DNA of 64,000 nt, from NCBI RefSeq assembly GCF_000220705.2, contig NZ_CP023202.1, forward strand, positions 1,364,001 to 1,428,000, in the 5' to 3' direction. Position 1 is the first letter of the stretch. Each line of letters opens with the position of its first letter. Made by a program: the position numbers and the translations under genes. Positions 9,042 to 17,068 of this stretch are shown in pieces. The stretch comes from Streptomyces xinghaiensis S187. GTDB taxonomy: Bacteria > Actinomycetota > Actinomycetes > Streptomycetales > Streptomycetaceae. The notes below the pieces were generated by a model that saw only the letters and a list, made by a program, of their open reading frames with translations, was not told the origin of the DNA and made no database searches.

Positions 9042-9334
9042 GACATTCCCCCCGTCCGAATCACCCGCGTGAACTCCCGCCCTCACGCAGCGAGTTCCTA
9101 CCCCCTATTTTCCGTCACGGACGGTGATGAATCCAGGTCCAGAGCGCGGAACCACCCGAACGAGTGAGCGAAAGCGGACCCGGGAACTCCACCTACCGCC
9201 CCCGTCCCATATCAGCACCACCACGGACCGCCAGCACTCCGAACGCGGCCGCCGACGCGCCGGAGAACCGGGGCCTCACACCGACCTCATCCCGGCGACA
9301 ACCGACACGACCACAGCAGCCACCGACAATCACC

Positions 9335-9602
9335 CACCCGCGACCGCCACCACCGACAGCCCGCCACAACGCACGGGGAAGCCGAAGAACCCAGGCGCGC
9401 GTGTGCCCCCGCAACCACCCACCGGCACCAGCCACGCCAACGCCTTTCCACACGACCCCGGGCGCGCACGGCACCGGATAGACGACCGACCACGGGGCCA
9501 CCCCCGACACGGATGCCGTAACCCCCACCACCACGACAACGGGCAGCCCGCGACGCACCCGCCACCACCACCGCGCCGCCCACCCGGCGCCGTAACCCCA
9601 AC
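9335..9602 (-). repeat. right arm of the ~270 bp inverted repeat
   Basis: Reverse-complement copy of 7116-7382 on the far side of the HNH gene. In one frame several differences between the arms fall at third codon positions across a shared peptide 'TASVSGVAPWSVVYP', but frames diverge after it, so coding is not claimed. Confidence 0.75.
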
Positions 9603-9690
9603 CACCCACCGGGCCTCAGCTCATGCCTCGGCCGGAGCCGCTACCTGTCACCCACCCTTGCCACCGCCCTCCGCCCTCCTCCACTCTCCT

Positions 9691-9720
9691 CCACCGGCCA
9701 CCGGCCACCGGCCACCGGCC
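9691..9720 (+). repeat. CCACCGG heptad tandem repeat
   Basis: Four consecutive CCACCGG units (9691-9718). The same class of 7 bp GC repeat occurs beside the left arm. Confidence 0.7.
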
Positions 9721-9770
9721 AATACAACACGGACGGACGAGACCTCCCCCACCGGCTCTCCCAAAAAAAT

Positions 9771-9792
9771 TCTGCAGAAGTAACTTTGCAGA
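9771..9792. promoter_or_regulatory. inverted repeat over the -35 region of the ArsR-MFS operon
   Basis: TCTGCAGAAGT (9771-9781) faces ACTTTGCAGA (9783-9792), a nearly perfect inverted repeat with one unpaired base. It overlaps a TTGCAG -35 (9786-9791), 16 bp from a TAGCCT -10 (9808-9813). The ATG at 9820 begins six bases after the -10 and has no ribosome site, so the mRNA is probably leaderless. An ArsR-type repressor binding here would autoregulate. Confidence 0.5.
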
Positions 9793-9819
9793 CTCCTTGG
9801 CCGACGCTAGCCTCGCCCC

Positions 9820-10596
9820 ATGCCCCATGACGAAAGCCGGCGCGTACTCGACCCGGAGAGGGACTCGGCAGCCCTGAAAGCCCTCACCCATCCCCTGCGC
9901 ATCCGGTTGCTCGGGATGCTGCGCCAGGACGGGCCCGCCACCGCGACCGAACTCTCCGGCAGGACACAGGAGTCGTCCGCCTCCACCAGCTACCACCTGC
10001 GAGTCCTGGCCAAGTACGGGTTCGTCGCCGAGGCCGAGCACCGCGACGGCCGGGAGCGTCGCTGGCGGGCCGTGCACGCCGTCACGTCCTGGGACAACGC
10101 CGCGGTCAGCGCCTCCCCCGAGCACCGGGTGTTCCTCGACGTCACGCGCAGGGCGCAGATCGAGCATCTGGAGCGGTCCCTCGTCCAGCACGAGGAGGAT
10201 CTGGCAGCCGCGCGGCTGGGCCCGGAGTGGCTGGAGCCGTCCGGGATCTCCGATCTCCTCCTGCGCCTGACGCCCGAGTCTCTCGGCGAACTCATGGAGC
10301 GATTCGAGCGGAGCGCCGAGGAACTCGCCGACCGGGACGCGTCCGATCCGCGCGCCGAGCCAGTCGTGGTGTTCAGCGCCGGGCTTCCCCTCGCCACCCG
10401 CGACCCAGCCAACCGCCCGCTCGCCAACCGCTCCGTCACCAGCCGACCCGTCGCCACCCACACCACCGGGGCCGCCGCCGATCGTCCCGAGTCGACCGCC
10501 CGGACCGAGAACACCGAGCCCGACTCACCGCCCGACTCACCGCTGGACACGCCGGGGACACCGCCGGACAGCGGTCCGGGCGCCGGTGCGTCATGA
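9820..10596 (+). CDS. ArsR-type winged-helix regulator
   Basis: 258 residues. Winged helix at ~15-85: 'ALKALTHPLRIRLLGMLRQD', the recognition region 'ATATELSGRTQESSASTSYH' and the wing 'KYGFVAEAEHRDGRERRW'. A central helical domain (~100-190) is of the type found in actinobacterial HTH_20/ArsR-like proteins that often partner an MFS exporter. The last ~65 residues are a Pro/Thr/Ser-rich disordered tail that probably reflects frame drift of a GC-rich end. Metal-binding Cys pairs of classical ArsR are absent, so a non-metal ligand is likely. The stop overlaps the MFS start (ATGA), so the two genes are translationally coupled. It lies directly behind an operator-like repeat. Confidence 0.85.
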   Translation: MPHDESRRVLDPERDSAALKALTHPLRIRLLGMLRQDGPATATELSGRTQESSASTSYHLRVLAKYGFVAEAEHRDGRERRWRAVHAVTSWDNAAVSASPEHRVFLDVTRRAQIEHLERSLVQHEEDLAAARLGPEWLEPSGISDLLLRLTPESLGELMERFERSAEELADRDASDPRAEPVVVFSAGLPLATRDPANRPLANRSVTSRPVATHTTGAAADRPESTARTENTEPDSPPDSPLDTPGTPPDSGPGAGAS

Positions 10597-12296
10597 CCGG
10601 TGCTCTCACTGGTGCTCTCACTCCCCGCAGCGCACGCCGCCGCTTCACCGCCGTCAACTTCCTCTTCTGGCTGCCGGTCGGCCTCTGCCTCCCCTCTCAG
10701 GTCCTGCTGCTCGGCGAGCGCGGGATGGGCCTCGCGGCGATCGCCGGGCTCTTCGCCGTGCACTCCCTCACCGTGGCCGCTCTGGAACTGCCGACCGGTG
10801 GTCTGTCCGATGTCATCGGCCGCCGCACCGTCCTCGCCGCAGCCGGCGTGTTCAACCTGACCGCCCTCACCCTGCTGGCCCTGGGTACGACCGTCTGGGC
10901 ACTCACCCTCGCCATGGTGCTGATGGGTTCCGGACGGGCCCTGTCCAGCGGGCCCGCGGAGGCCTGGTACGTCGACACCGTGCAGGCCCATTCCGGCCCC
11001 GGCGCCGAGTTGCGGACCGGCCTCGCCCGCGGCAACACGGCGTGCGCCACCGCACTGGCCCTGGGCACCCTCATCGGCGGTGGGCTCCCCTGGCTGCTGC
11101 AGGGCCCGGCCTCCGGGCTGGGCGGCGGGCTGGACACCGCGACGGGCGGAGCACTGCTCCCGCTCTCCGTGCCGGCGCTTCTCGGTGCGGCGGTGGGGCT
11201 GGTCTTCGTGACGTACGTGCTGACCGCTCTGCGGGAGCCACCACGGCTGCCGGCCACACTGCGCGGCGTACTGCGCGGCGTACTGCGCGGGGTTCCGGCG
11301 ACCGTCGTGGGCGGGCTGCGCCTGGGGGCCCGGGACGGTCTGGTGCGCCGCGTCCTCCTCACGGCCGCGGCCGCCGGAACGGCCCTGGCCGCCATCGAGC
11401 TGCTGGCTCCGGGACGCGCCGCCGCGCTGACCGGTGCCGCCGAGTCGGGAGCGCTGCTCTTCGCGGCGCTCGCCTGTGCGGGCTTTCTCTGCACGGCCCT
11501 CGGCAGTCACTGCGCGCCGTCGGCCGCCCGGTTGGCGGGGAGCGGTGAACGCGCGGTCCTGGTGAGCCTCGCCCTGAGCGCCACGGGGTTGACGCTGCTC
11601 GGTGCGACCCTGCTGTGGACCGGAACGACCGCCCTGGTGCTCGCTGCAGCCGGATACGCCCTCGTCTACTTCGGGCTCGGCTCAGCGGGTCCGAACGAGA
11701 ACGATCTGCTGCACCACCGGGTGGACAGTGCGGGCCGGGCCACCGCGCTGTCCGTGAAGTCCCTCGCTCTGCAACTGGCCGCCGCCTTGGCCGGGCTCGT
11801 CGCGGGTGTCCTGCCGACAGGGCCGCTGCCCTGGCTGCTGGTGGCCGGGGTTCTGCTGGTGGTGGCGGGGTCGTGGATCCGTCCCGCGCCACTGCCCCCG
11901 GCGCCACTGCCGACGGGAGCGGTGGCGCCGGCCGGAGTGGCGCCGGCGGAGCCACTGGTGTCCGCGGCGTCGGCGGGACGACCAGTGGCAGCGGCAGCGG
12001 TGGCCACCGGCGGGTCGCCGGTGGGGGCTGGGTCGCCTCCGGTCCGCCCGGGCACCGAAGACCCCACGGGCCCGGCGGACCCCACAGCCCGCACCGGCGC
12101 GGCCGGCCCCGCCGGCTCCCCGCCGATCGTCACCGCCTCGGCTCGGCTGCCGTCGGGCCGGGCCGAGGCACCGTCCACCGGCCTGCCCGGGGAGCTGCGG
12201 CGGGCACTGCCTCGGGAACTCCCCGGAGGACCGGCTACCGGCCTGCCGGAGGTTCCGACGGAGACGCCGGGATCGATCCGTCACCCATCGGGTTGA
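10593..12296 (+). CDS. MFS transporter
   Basis: 567 residues from ATG 10593, overlapping the regulator's stop by four bases. About 12 membrane segments between ~10 and ~435. The first loop has the MFS motif-A-like 'GGLSDVIGRRTVLAAAGVFN' (G-x-x-x-D-x-x-G-R-R). The early hydrophobic helices 'FLFWLPVGLCLPSQVLLL' and 'IAGLFAVHSLTVAALELPTG' fit a drug-efflux type. The C-terminal ~120 residues are Ala/Gly/Pro low-complexity sequence with no membrane segment, and the gene runs 62 bp into the 3' end of the convergent peroxidase gene, so the true C terminus may be unusual. Coupling to an ArsR-like repressor suggests induction by a compound it exports. The substrate is unknown. Confidence 0.85.
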   Translation: MTGALTGALTPRSARRRFTAVNFLFWLPVGLCLPSQVLLLGERGMGLAAIAGLFAVHSLTVAALELPTGGLSDVIGRRTVLAAAGVFNLTALTLLALGTTVWALTLAMVLMGSGRALSSGPAEAWYVDTVQAHSGPGAELRTGLARGNTACATALALGTLIGGGLPWLLQGPASGLGGGLDTATGGALLPLSVPALLGAAVGLVFVTYVLTALREPPRLPATLRGVLRGVLRGVPATVVGGLRLGARDGLVRRVLLTAAAAGTALAAIELLAPGRAAALTGAAESGALLFAALACAGFLCTALGSHCAPSAARLAGSGERAVLVSLALSATGLTLLGATLLWTGTTALVLAAAGYALVYFGLGSAGPNENDLLHHRVDSAGRATALSVKSLALQLAAALAGLVAGVLPTGPLPWLLVAGVLLVVAGSWIRPAPLPPAPLPTGAVAPAGVAPAEPLVSAASAGRPVAAAAVATGGSPVGAGSPPVRPGTEDPTGPADPTARTGAAGPAGSPPIVTASARLPSGRAEAPSTGLPGELRRALPRELPGGPATGLPEVPTETPGSIRHPSG

Positions 12297-14085
12297 GCAG
12301 GTCCGCCCGGCCCTCGAAGGCGTGGAGCAGCAGATCGGTCATCGTGAAGGCCCCCTTCCGCCGGGCCGGCAGCGTCGGACGCCAGCGGCGGTCGCGGACG
12401 ATGGAGTGGCGGCTGCCCTCCATGGCCCGGTGGAAGACCTCCGCGACCAGGTTGCCGCCCACGCCGGTCAGGCGCCCCGGCTGCTTCGGGTTCACCTCGG
12501 CCTCGCGGAGGACGTAGAACCACAGCGGGGTGTGGGCCACCAGTTCCTCCCGCTCGGCATCGGTGAGCGTGTCGAGCGGGGCACCGCCGCTGCCGGTGAG
12601 GATCTGCTCGTCGGTCAGCGGGTCGATCCCCATCTCCTTGGCCAGTTGCGGGCCGGTCGCCAGTTCGACCATGGCCGCGCGGGTGAGGTTGCGGAAGGCC
12701 AGGTTGAGGTGGAGGGGGTCCGGGGCCGGTCCGCCGTCGCGGCCGCCGAAGGTGCCGGTCGGGAGGGTGGCCAGCGGGTCGACGAGCACGGTGTCGATCC
12801 GCCGGGTGAGGTTGAACTCGGCCGCCGGTACGGTGAGATCGGCCCGGCCCGCCTCGCCGAAGTCGTACAGCCGCCGGAAGTCGGCGATCCAGTTGCTGGG
12901 CAGCCGGAGGTTGTCGCCGGCCTCCGGGTCGTTGAGGTCCGAGAGGTCGTCCGGACCCGGGCTGAGGTTGCCGGAGGTGCCGCTGAAGCGGAACATCAGT
13001 CCGAGGGTGCCGATGCCGCCCGGTCCGCCGTTGCTGTTGAAGACCCGGTTCCACTGGTAGGCACCGCGGATCATGCTGTGGCCGAGGCGGTAGGCGGCGA
13101 CGGAGAACTCGATGGGCATGGTCGGCCGGTCGCCGTGCCGGATACCGGGGAACGGCCCGGGCCGTCCCGCGGGCACTTCGAAGAAGCGCCTTCCCTCGGT
13201 GAACACGCTTTCGACGATCTCCTCGTCGACGATCCTCGGCAGAAAGTCGGTGCGCAGCACCCACTGGTAGTGCTTGACGACCAGCTCACGGGCCTCCTGG
13301 AACAGCCGGCCCGGCGGGCGGCCGCGGCGCTCGAGGTCGGCGTGGACGCGGTTGTGCAGGCGGATGAAGGCGAGATGGGTCTGGGCGACGATGAGGTTCT
13401 CGTCGTTGCGCGGGTCGGGGATGAGGGGTGCGCGCCGGTCGGCCCTGGTGCCGCCGGCGGATTCGCCCGCCCTGGGCAGGTCGAAGCCCGGCTGGTCGGT
13501 GTTGGCGGGTTCGAAGTCCGCCGGGAAGGGCACGCCGAGAGCCGTTCCGGTCCGGAGCCGGCCGTCACGCTCGTAGAAGGCCCTGGTGCTGGGGTGGTGC
13601 GGGCCGAGGCCGTACACGGAGTCGAGGTCGAGCGAGGGCGAGCGGCCCTGCTCCAGCTCCTCTACGGGCAGGTTCTCGCCGAGGGCGATCCGGGTGGCGT
13701 CCATCGTCAGGTCGTGGTCGACGAACTGGCCGAGGTAGGTGTACCCGGCCGGGATGCCGGGGTGCGAGTCCTGGTCGCCGGTAGTGGGGGCCGTCATCGC
13801 CAGGGCGAGCTTGGTGCGTAACTCCTCGCTGATCTGCTGCCCCTTCTCACGGCTCAGCCGGGAGAAGCGGAAGCTGGTTTTCCGCTCTTCGGCAGTGGCG
13901 GGCCTGGCGGTGCGCCTCCCCCGGGAGGTCTCCAGGACGCGGCCGCCGTCGCCCTCGTTGACGAGGAAGTAGCTCTCGCGGTGGTGGCGCTGGTGCCGGT
14001 TCCGGCGACGGTCCGGCTCCGGCTGCTGCCCGCTCCCGGTGTGGTGCTGCTCCTGGTGCTGGTTCTGGTTCTCCTGATGCTGCAT
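12235..14085 (-). CDS. animal-type haem peroxidase family protein
   Basis: 616 residues, ATG 14085 behind GGGGGAA. After a Gln/His-rich N-terminal ~40 residues, the catalytic domain of the peroxidase-cyclooxygenase superfamily follows. The distal haem His lies in 'GYTYLGQFVDHDLTMD' (~123), the calcium/haem-link region in 'LDLDSVYGLG', the conserved substrate-side 'RNDENLIVAQTHLAFIRLHN', and the proximal haem-ligand His in 'AAYRLGHSMIRGAYQWN' (~335). The C-terminal segment 'DLLLHAFEGRADLLNP' is present. There is no signal peptide, unlike eukaryotic peroxidases; bacterial relatives use H2O2 to oxidise halides or organic donors. It ends inside the convergent MFS gene and is followed upstream by the divergent FG-GAP gene. 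A specific substrate cannot be inferred. Confidence 0.88.
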   Translation of the reverse strand: MQHQENQNQHQEQHHTGSGQQPEPDRRRNRHQRHHRESYFLVNEGDGGRVLETSRGRRTARPATAEERKTSFRFSRLSREKGQQISEELRTKLALAMTAPTTGDQDSHPGIPAGYTYLGQFVDHDLTMDATRIALGENLPVEELEQGRSPSLDLDSVYGLGPHHPSTRAFYERDGRLRTGTALGVPFPADFEPANTDQPGFDLPRAGESAGGTRADRRAPLIPDPRNDENLIVAQTHLAFIRLHNRVHADLERRGRPPGRLFQEARELVVKHYQWVLRTDFLPRIVDEEIVESVFTEGRRFFEVPAGRPGPFPGIRHGDRPTMPIEFSVAAYRLGHSMIRGAYQWNRVFNSNGGPGGIGTLGLMFRFSGTSGNLSPGPDDLSDLNDPEAGDNLRLPSNWIADFRRLYDFGEAGRADLTVPAAEFNLTRRIDTVLVDPLATLPTGTFGGRDGGPAPDPLHLNLAFRNLTRAAMVELATGPQLAKEMGIDPLTDEQILTGSGGAPLDTLTDAEREELVAHTPLWFYVLREAEVNPKQPGRLTGVGGNLVAEVFHRAMEGSRHSIVRDRRWRPTLPARRKGAFTMTDLLLHAFEGRADLLNPMGDGSIPASPSEPPAGR

Positions 14086-14643
14086 GAATGGTTCCCCCGT
14101 ATCTCGGCCCCGTTCGGGGCGGACGGCCGCGGCTTTCCGCGAAGCCCCTCCGGGCGTCCGCAGTCCGCTGCCCGCCGGGCGGGTGACGCCCGGGCGGCCG
14201 TGCGGCCGGTTCCGCCGTACGGGACGTTCGCGGTGTCCTGCCGGCGGGAGTCGTTCCCCCTTGCCCGCAGAGACAGCGCCCGGGGGAGGAATGGTTGACT
14301 GCCACTTTTGGGCGGATAGATCCGGGCTGGTCGTGGAGCCGCACGGGCCACCAGAAGGGGATGTTCCGGGGCCTTTGCCGCCCCGCTGCGGCCCTGCGGC
14401 GGCCCCTGCGAACCTCCGGTGGCGGCGAAGGCACGCCCGCGTGCCGACGGGTGCGGACGGCAGACGGCGTGACGCCGTCGCGGAGTCACGGAGTCACGGC
14501 GTCACACCGGGACGGAGAGCGGATGGGGTCGACCTACCGCGCGGTGCGCGGTCGTTGGCACCGGACCCCTCCCTTCCCGTACAAACCTTCAGGCTCACCA
14601 GAGGTCATCTCCGAGGCCACAGGTATCTCCCGGAAAGGAACCC
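14086..14643. other. divergent intergenic region between peroxidase and FG-GAP genes
   Basis: 558 bp without a supported gene. It should carry both promoters. A GGAGTCAC motif recurs near 14480-14505. The segment before 14644 has the ribosome site GGAAAGGAA (14631-14639). Confidence 0.4.
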
Positions 14644-16101
14644 ATGCCCCGGTCCCACCACAAGCGCTCCCGGCGTCCCGTCGTCCTGGGCGCCACCGCC
14701 ATCGCGGCAGCACTGGCCGGCGGCCTGCTCATCACCCTGCCCGGCGCCGCCAGTGCCGCGCCCTCCGGTCTCGCCGACGATTTCAACGGTGACGGCTACC
14801 GCGATCTGGCGAGCGCCGCGCCGGGTGCCGTCGCGAACAGCGAGGAGAAGGCGGGCGCCATCGTCGTCAACTACGGCTCGTCGAGCGGGATCAGCGCGTC
14901 CCGCAAGAAGATCACGTCGCAGAGTTCCTCCGGGGTGCCGGGCGCCTCCGAGGCGGACGACCGGTTCGGCACCGAGCTGGCGCACGGCGATCTCAACGAC
15001 GACGGCTACGGCGATCTCGTCGTGGGCATCCCCCTGGAGGATGTCCCCGGGGACATCGACCGTGGCACGGTGACGATCCTGTGGGGCGGCTCGTCCGGTC
15101 TGTCCGGCGGCACGACGATCAGCGATCCGAACCCGTCGGGCCACGACCGGTTCGGCCAGTCCCTCGCGGTCGGCGACTTCACCGGCGACGGCAGGACGGA
15201 CCTGGCGGTCGGCTCCACCGGCAAGGACGTGTGGATCTTCAAGGGTGGCTTCACCACGTCGGGCGGCGCGGCGGGGAAGCTGCGCTTCGACGCGCGGGTC
15301 GAGTCCGGCGCGCACCCCAGGGGCGCCGTCCAGCTGGCCGCCGGGGACTTCGACGACGACGGGGCGGACGACGTGGTGGTGGCGTCCTCCGCGGGCAACT
15401 TCGTGTACCGGGGCGCCCCGGCCGGGCCCACGCTGCAGACCGAGGCGGGCACGGGGTACGCGGGCGCGCTCACCGTGGCCGACTTCGACCTCGACGGGCA
15501 CGACGACCTGGTCGTCGGCAACGACTTCGTCGGAGTCCTGGACACGACGGCGGACGGTGGTTACGTCACCGTGTTCCCGGGCGGCGCGGCGGGCGTCGAC
15601 GCCTCCCGCGGCACCGTCTTCAGCCAGGCCACCGAGGGGGTGCCGGGGGCGGACGAGTCCCAGGACTCGTTCGGTGGCGCGCTCGCCGCGGGCGACGCCG
15701 ACGGCGACGACTTCCCGGACCTGGCGGTCGGTGCCTCCTTCGAGACCATCGGCTCCGCCTCCCGCACCGGTAACGTCTGGGTGCTGCGCGGCGGCCCCTC
15801 CGGCCTGACCGCGACCGGCGCCAAGTCCTACAACCAGGGGACCTCCGGGGTACCGGGCGCCAATGAGTCGTCCGACTGCTTCGGCGGCGTCGTCCACCTC
15901 GCCGACCTCACCGGGGCCGGCCGCGCCGACCTGTCCGTCGGCGCGGGCGGCGAGAACAGCGACGACGGAGCCGTGTGGATGCTGCGCGGCGCCTCGGACG
16001 GCATCACGGCCTCCGGCGCGGTGAGCTTCAGCGGGCCGACCGTGGGCATCGCCCGCTCCGGGGACGACCCCATGTTCGGGGACACGATGTCGGGCTCCTG
16101 A
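14644..16101 (+). CDS. secreted FG-GAP repeat (integrin-like beta-propeller) protein
   Basis: 485 residues with a clear signal peptide: 'MPRSHHKRSRRPVVLGATA', then a hydrophobic stretch ending in Ala-Ser-Ala-Ala around residue 39. The mature protein is built from FG-GAP/VCBS-type repeats of about 60 residues, each with a calcium-binding D-x-D-G-x-x-D loop: 'DFNGDGYRDLASAAPG', 'DLNDDGYGDLVVGIP', 'DFTGDGRTDLAVGS', 'DFDDDGADDVVVAS', 'DFDLDGHDDLVVGN', 'DADGDDFPDLAVGAS', 'DLTGAGRADLSVGAGG', which make a seven-bladed propeller. It is extracellular. Relatives are abundant in Streptomyces and may bind or cleave polymers, but no catalytic residues are visible. A 10 bp stem hairpin follows. Divergent from the peroxidase. 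Confidence 0.9.
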   Translation: MPRSHHKRSRRPVVLGATAIAAALAGGLLITLPGAASAAPSGLADDFNGDGYRDLASAAPGAVANSEEKAGAIVVNYGSSSGISASRKKITSQSSSGVPGASEADDRFGTELAHGDLNDDGYGDLVVGIPLEDVPGDIDRGTVTILWGGSSGLSGGTTISDPNPSGHDRFGQSLAVGDFTGDGRTDLAVGSTGKDVWIFKGGFTTSGGAAGKLRFDARVESGAHPRGAVQLAAGDFDDDGADDVVVASSAGNFVYRGAPAGPTLQTEAGTGYAGALTVADFDLDGHDDLVVGNDFVGVLDTTADGGYVTVFPGGAAGVDASRGTVFSQATEGVPGADESQDSFGGALAAGDADGDDFPDLAVGASFETIGSASRTGNVWVLRGGPSGLTATGAKSYNQGTSGVPGANESSDCFGGVVHLADLTGAGRADLSVGAGGENSDDGAVWMLRGASDGITASGAVSFSGPTVGIARSGDDPMFGDTMSGS

Positions 16102-16122
16102 GCAAGCACGGGGAAAGACAGC

Positions 16123-16164
16123 CGGAGGGGGCGGCACCGGAGGATTCCAGTGCAGCCCCCTCCG
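16123..16164 (+). terminator. hairpin after the FG-GAP gene
   Basis: CGGAGGGGGC (16123-16132) pairs perfectly with GCCCCCTCCG (16155-16164) around a 22 nt loop, 21 bp after the FG-GAP stop and followed by TTGTG. Confidence 0.55.
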
Positions 16165-16166
16165 TT

Positions 16167-16263
16167 GTGCGGACTTACGGCTGTGCGGACTCACGGCTGT
16201 GCGGACTCACGGCTGTGCGGACTTGCGACTGTGCGTGACATACGACTGTGCGGACTCACGACG
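16167..16263 (+). repeat. 16 bp tandem repeat (about six units)
   Basis: Units starting at 16167, 16183, 16199, 16215, 16231 (17 bp, diverged) and 16248 follow the consensus GTGCGGACTCACGGCT. Units 2 and 3 are identical. It lies between the FG-GAP terminator and the 3' end of the convergent VOC gene. Confidence 0.8.
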
Positions 16264-16307
16264 TGGTGTGCCACAGTCGGCGGCGCCGCCCGCCGCGCAC
16301 CAAGCCG

Positions 16308-16694
16308 TTACTTGCTGTGCGCGATCTGGATGAGGTTGCCGCAGGTGTCGTCCAGAACGGCGGTGGTGATCGGACCCATCTCCAGTGGCTCCTGGGTGAA
16401 GCGCACCCCGAGTTCGCGCAGCCGGCCGAACTCCGCCCGCACGTCGTCCACGGCGAAGGAGGCGGCCGGGATGCCGTCCTGGACCAGCGCCGTCTTGTAC
16501 GGCTCCACCGCGGGGTGGCCGGAGGGCTCCAGGAGCAGTTCGGTTCCGTCGGGCTCCTCCGGTGAGACCACGGTCAGCCACCGGTCCTCGCCCATCGGGA
16601 CGTCGTGCTTCTTCACGAAGCCCAGCACGTCGGTGTAGAAGCGCAGGGCCTTTTCCTGGTCGTCGACGAAGACGCTGGACAGGTGGATCCTCAT
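16308..16694 (-). CDS. VOC-family (glyoxalase/bleomycin-resistance fold) protein
   Basis: 128 residues, one VOC domain: 'MRIHLSSVFVDDQEKALRFY' (first beta-alpha unit with the family's FYxDVLGF turn), 'RWLTVVSPEEPDGTELLLEP' and a second module 'GIPAASFAVDDVRAEFGRL', ending in the metal-side acidic/Asn region 'DTCGNLIQIAHSK'. Members include metal-dependent isomerases, dioxygenases and binding proteins; the 'FVDDQEKALRFYTDVLGF' type is common and uncharacterised. Its ATG overlaps the stop of the ArsR gene (ATGA), so both are one operon under the palindrome at 16995-17018. The function is likely detoxification or ligand binding linked to the repressor's signal, which is inference. Confidence 0.88.
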   Translation of the reverse strand: MRIHLSSVFVDDQEKALRFYTDVLGFVKKHDVPMGEDRWLTVVSPEEPDGTELLLEPSGHPAVEPYKTALVQDGIPAASFAVDDVRAEFGRLRELGVRFTQEPLEMGPITTAVLDDTCGNLIQIAHSK

Positions 16695-16984
16695 GGGGCG
16701 CTCTCCGGTTCGTCGGGCCTGAGCCACCGCGTCACGATGCGCTCAAGGGGTTCGGTGTTCACGTCGTGGAACTTGTAGCGGCCCTGGCGCCGCGAACGGA
16801 CCAGGCCCGCCGCTTCGAGTACGGCCAGGTGCTGGCTGATCGCCTGGCGGGACAGCCCCAGTCCGTGCTTGGTCACCAGCCGCGTGCATATCTCGAACAG
16901 GGTCTGGCCGTCCCGTTCCACCAGCTCATCGAGGATGCGCCGGCGGGTGGGGTCGGCCAGCGCCTTGAAGACATCCTCGGCCAT
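16691..16984 (-). CDS. ArsR-family repressor
   Basis: 97 residues from ATG 16984 (in-frame ATG 16996 and TTG 17002 lie inside the operator). Compact winged helix: 'VFKALADPTRRRILDELVER', recognition helix region 'LGLSRQAISQHLAVLEAAGL' and wing 'VRSRRQGRYKFHDVNTEPL'. The family's metal-site Cys pair in helix 3 (C-V-C) is missing; the only Cys is in 'TLFEICTRL', so metal sensing is unlikely. This non-metal subtype typically controls an adjacent SRPBCC or VOC gene, and here the VOC gene is translationally coupled. It should act as a dimeric repressor of its own operon. Confidence 0.88.
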   Translation of the reverse strand: MAEDVFKALADPTRRRILDELVERDGQTLFEICTRLVTKHGLGLSRQAISQHLAVLEAAGLVRSRRQGRYKFHDVNTEPLERIVTRWLRPDEPESAP

Positions 16985-16994
16985 GACGCCCACC

Positions 16995-17018
16995 ATAGGC
17001 AAGTGAGCACTTGCCTAT
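16995..17018. promoter_or_regulatory. perfect 24 bp palindrome, ArsR operator
   Basis: ATAGGCAAGTG (16995-17005) and its exact complement CACTTGCCTAT (17008-17018) with a 2 bp centre. It lies 11 bp upstream of the preferred ATG at 16984, where a repressor would block transcription start. The arm length and AAGTG-CACTT core are typical of non-metal ArsR operators. Confidence 0.7.
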
Positions 17019-17068
17019 CAAGTCGTGTGTTCCGGCGGTGCCCGGTCGGGGCGGGGCAAACCGCCCGG

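Larger units (their letters stand above)
7116..9602. mobile_element. putative DUF222-HNH element bounded by inverted repeats
   Basis: A disrupted DUF222-HNH endonuclease gene lies between two inverted ~270 bp arms. DUF222-HNH proteins occur as multicopy, mobile-looking units in actinobacteria (the 13E12 repeats of mycobacteria are an example). No transposase or target-site duplication was found, so mobility is inferred from architecture only. An inverted duplication around a static gene is the alternative. Confidence 0.4.
9042..9819. other. right flank of the HNH element and ArsR promoter region
   Basis: No supported gene. It contains the right arm of the inverted repeat (9335-9602), a CCACCGG heptad repeat (9691-9718), and at 9764-9819 an A-run followed by the operator-like inverted repeat and the likely leaderless promoter of the ArsR-type gene. 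Confidence 0.5.

Noticed and set aside
9193..9609. A 138-codon frame in the right inverted-repeat arm, sharing a 15-residue stretch with the left arm
   Set aside because: Some differences are synonymous in one frame, but the frames diverge after that stretch, there is no ribosome site, and the composition is repetitive. DNA-level duplication explains the match.
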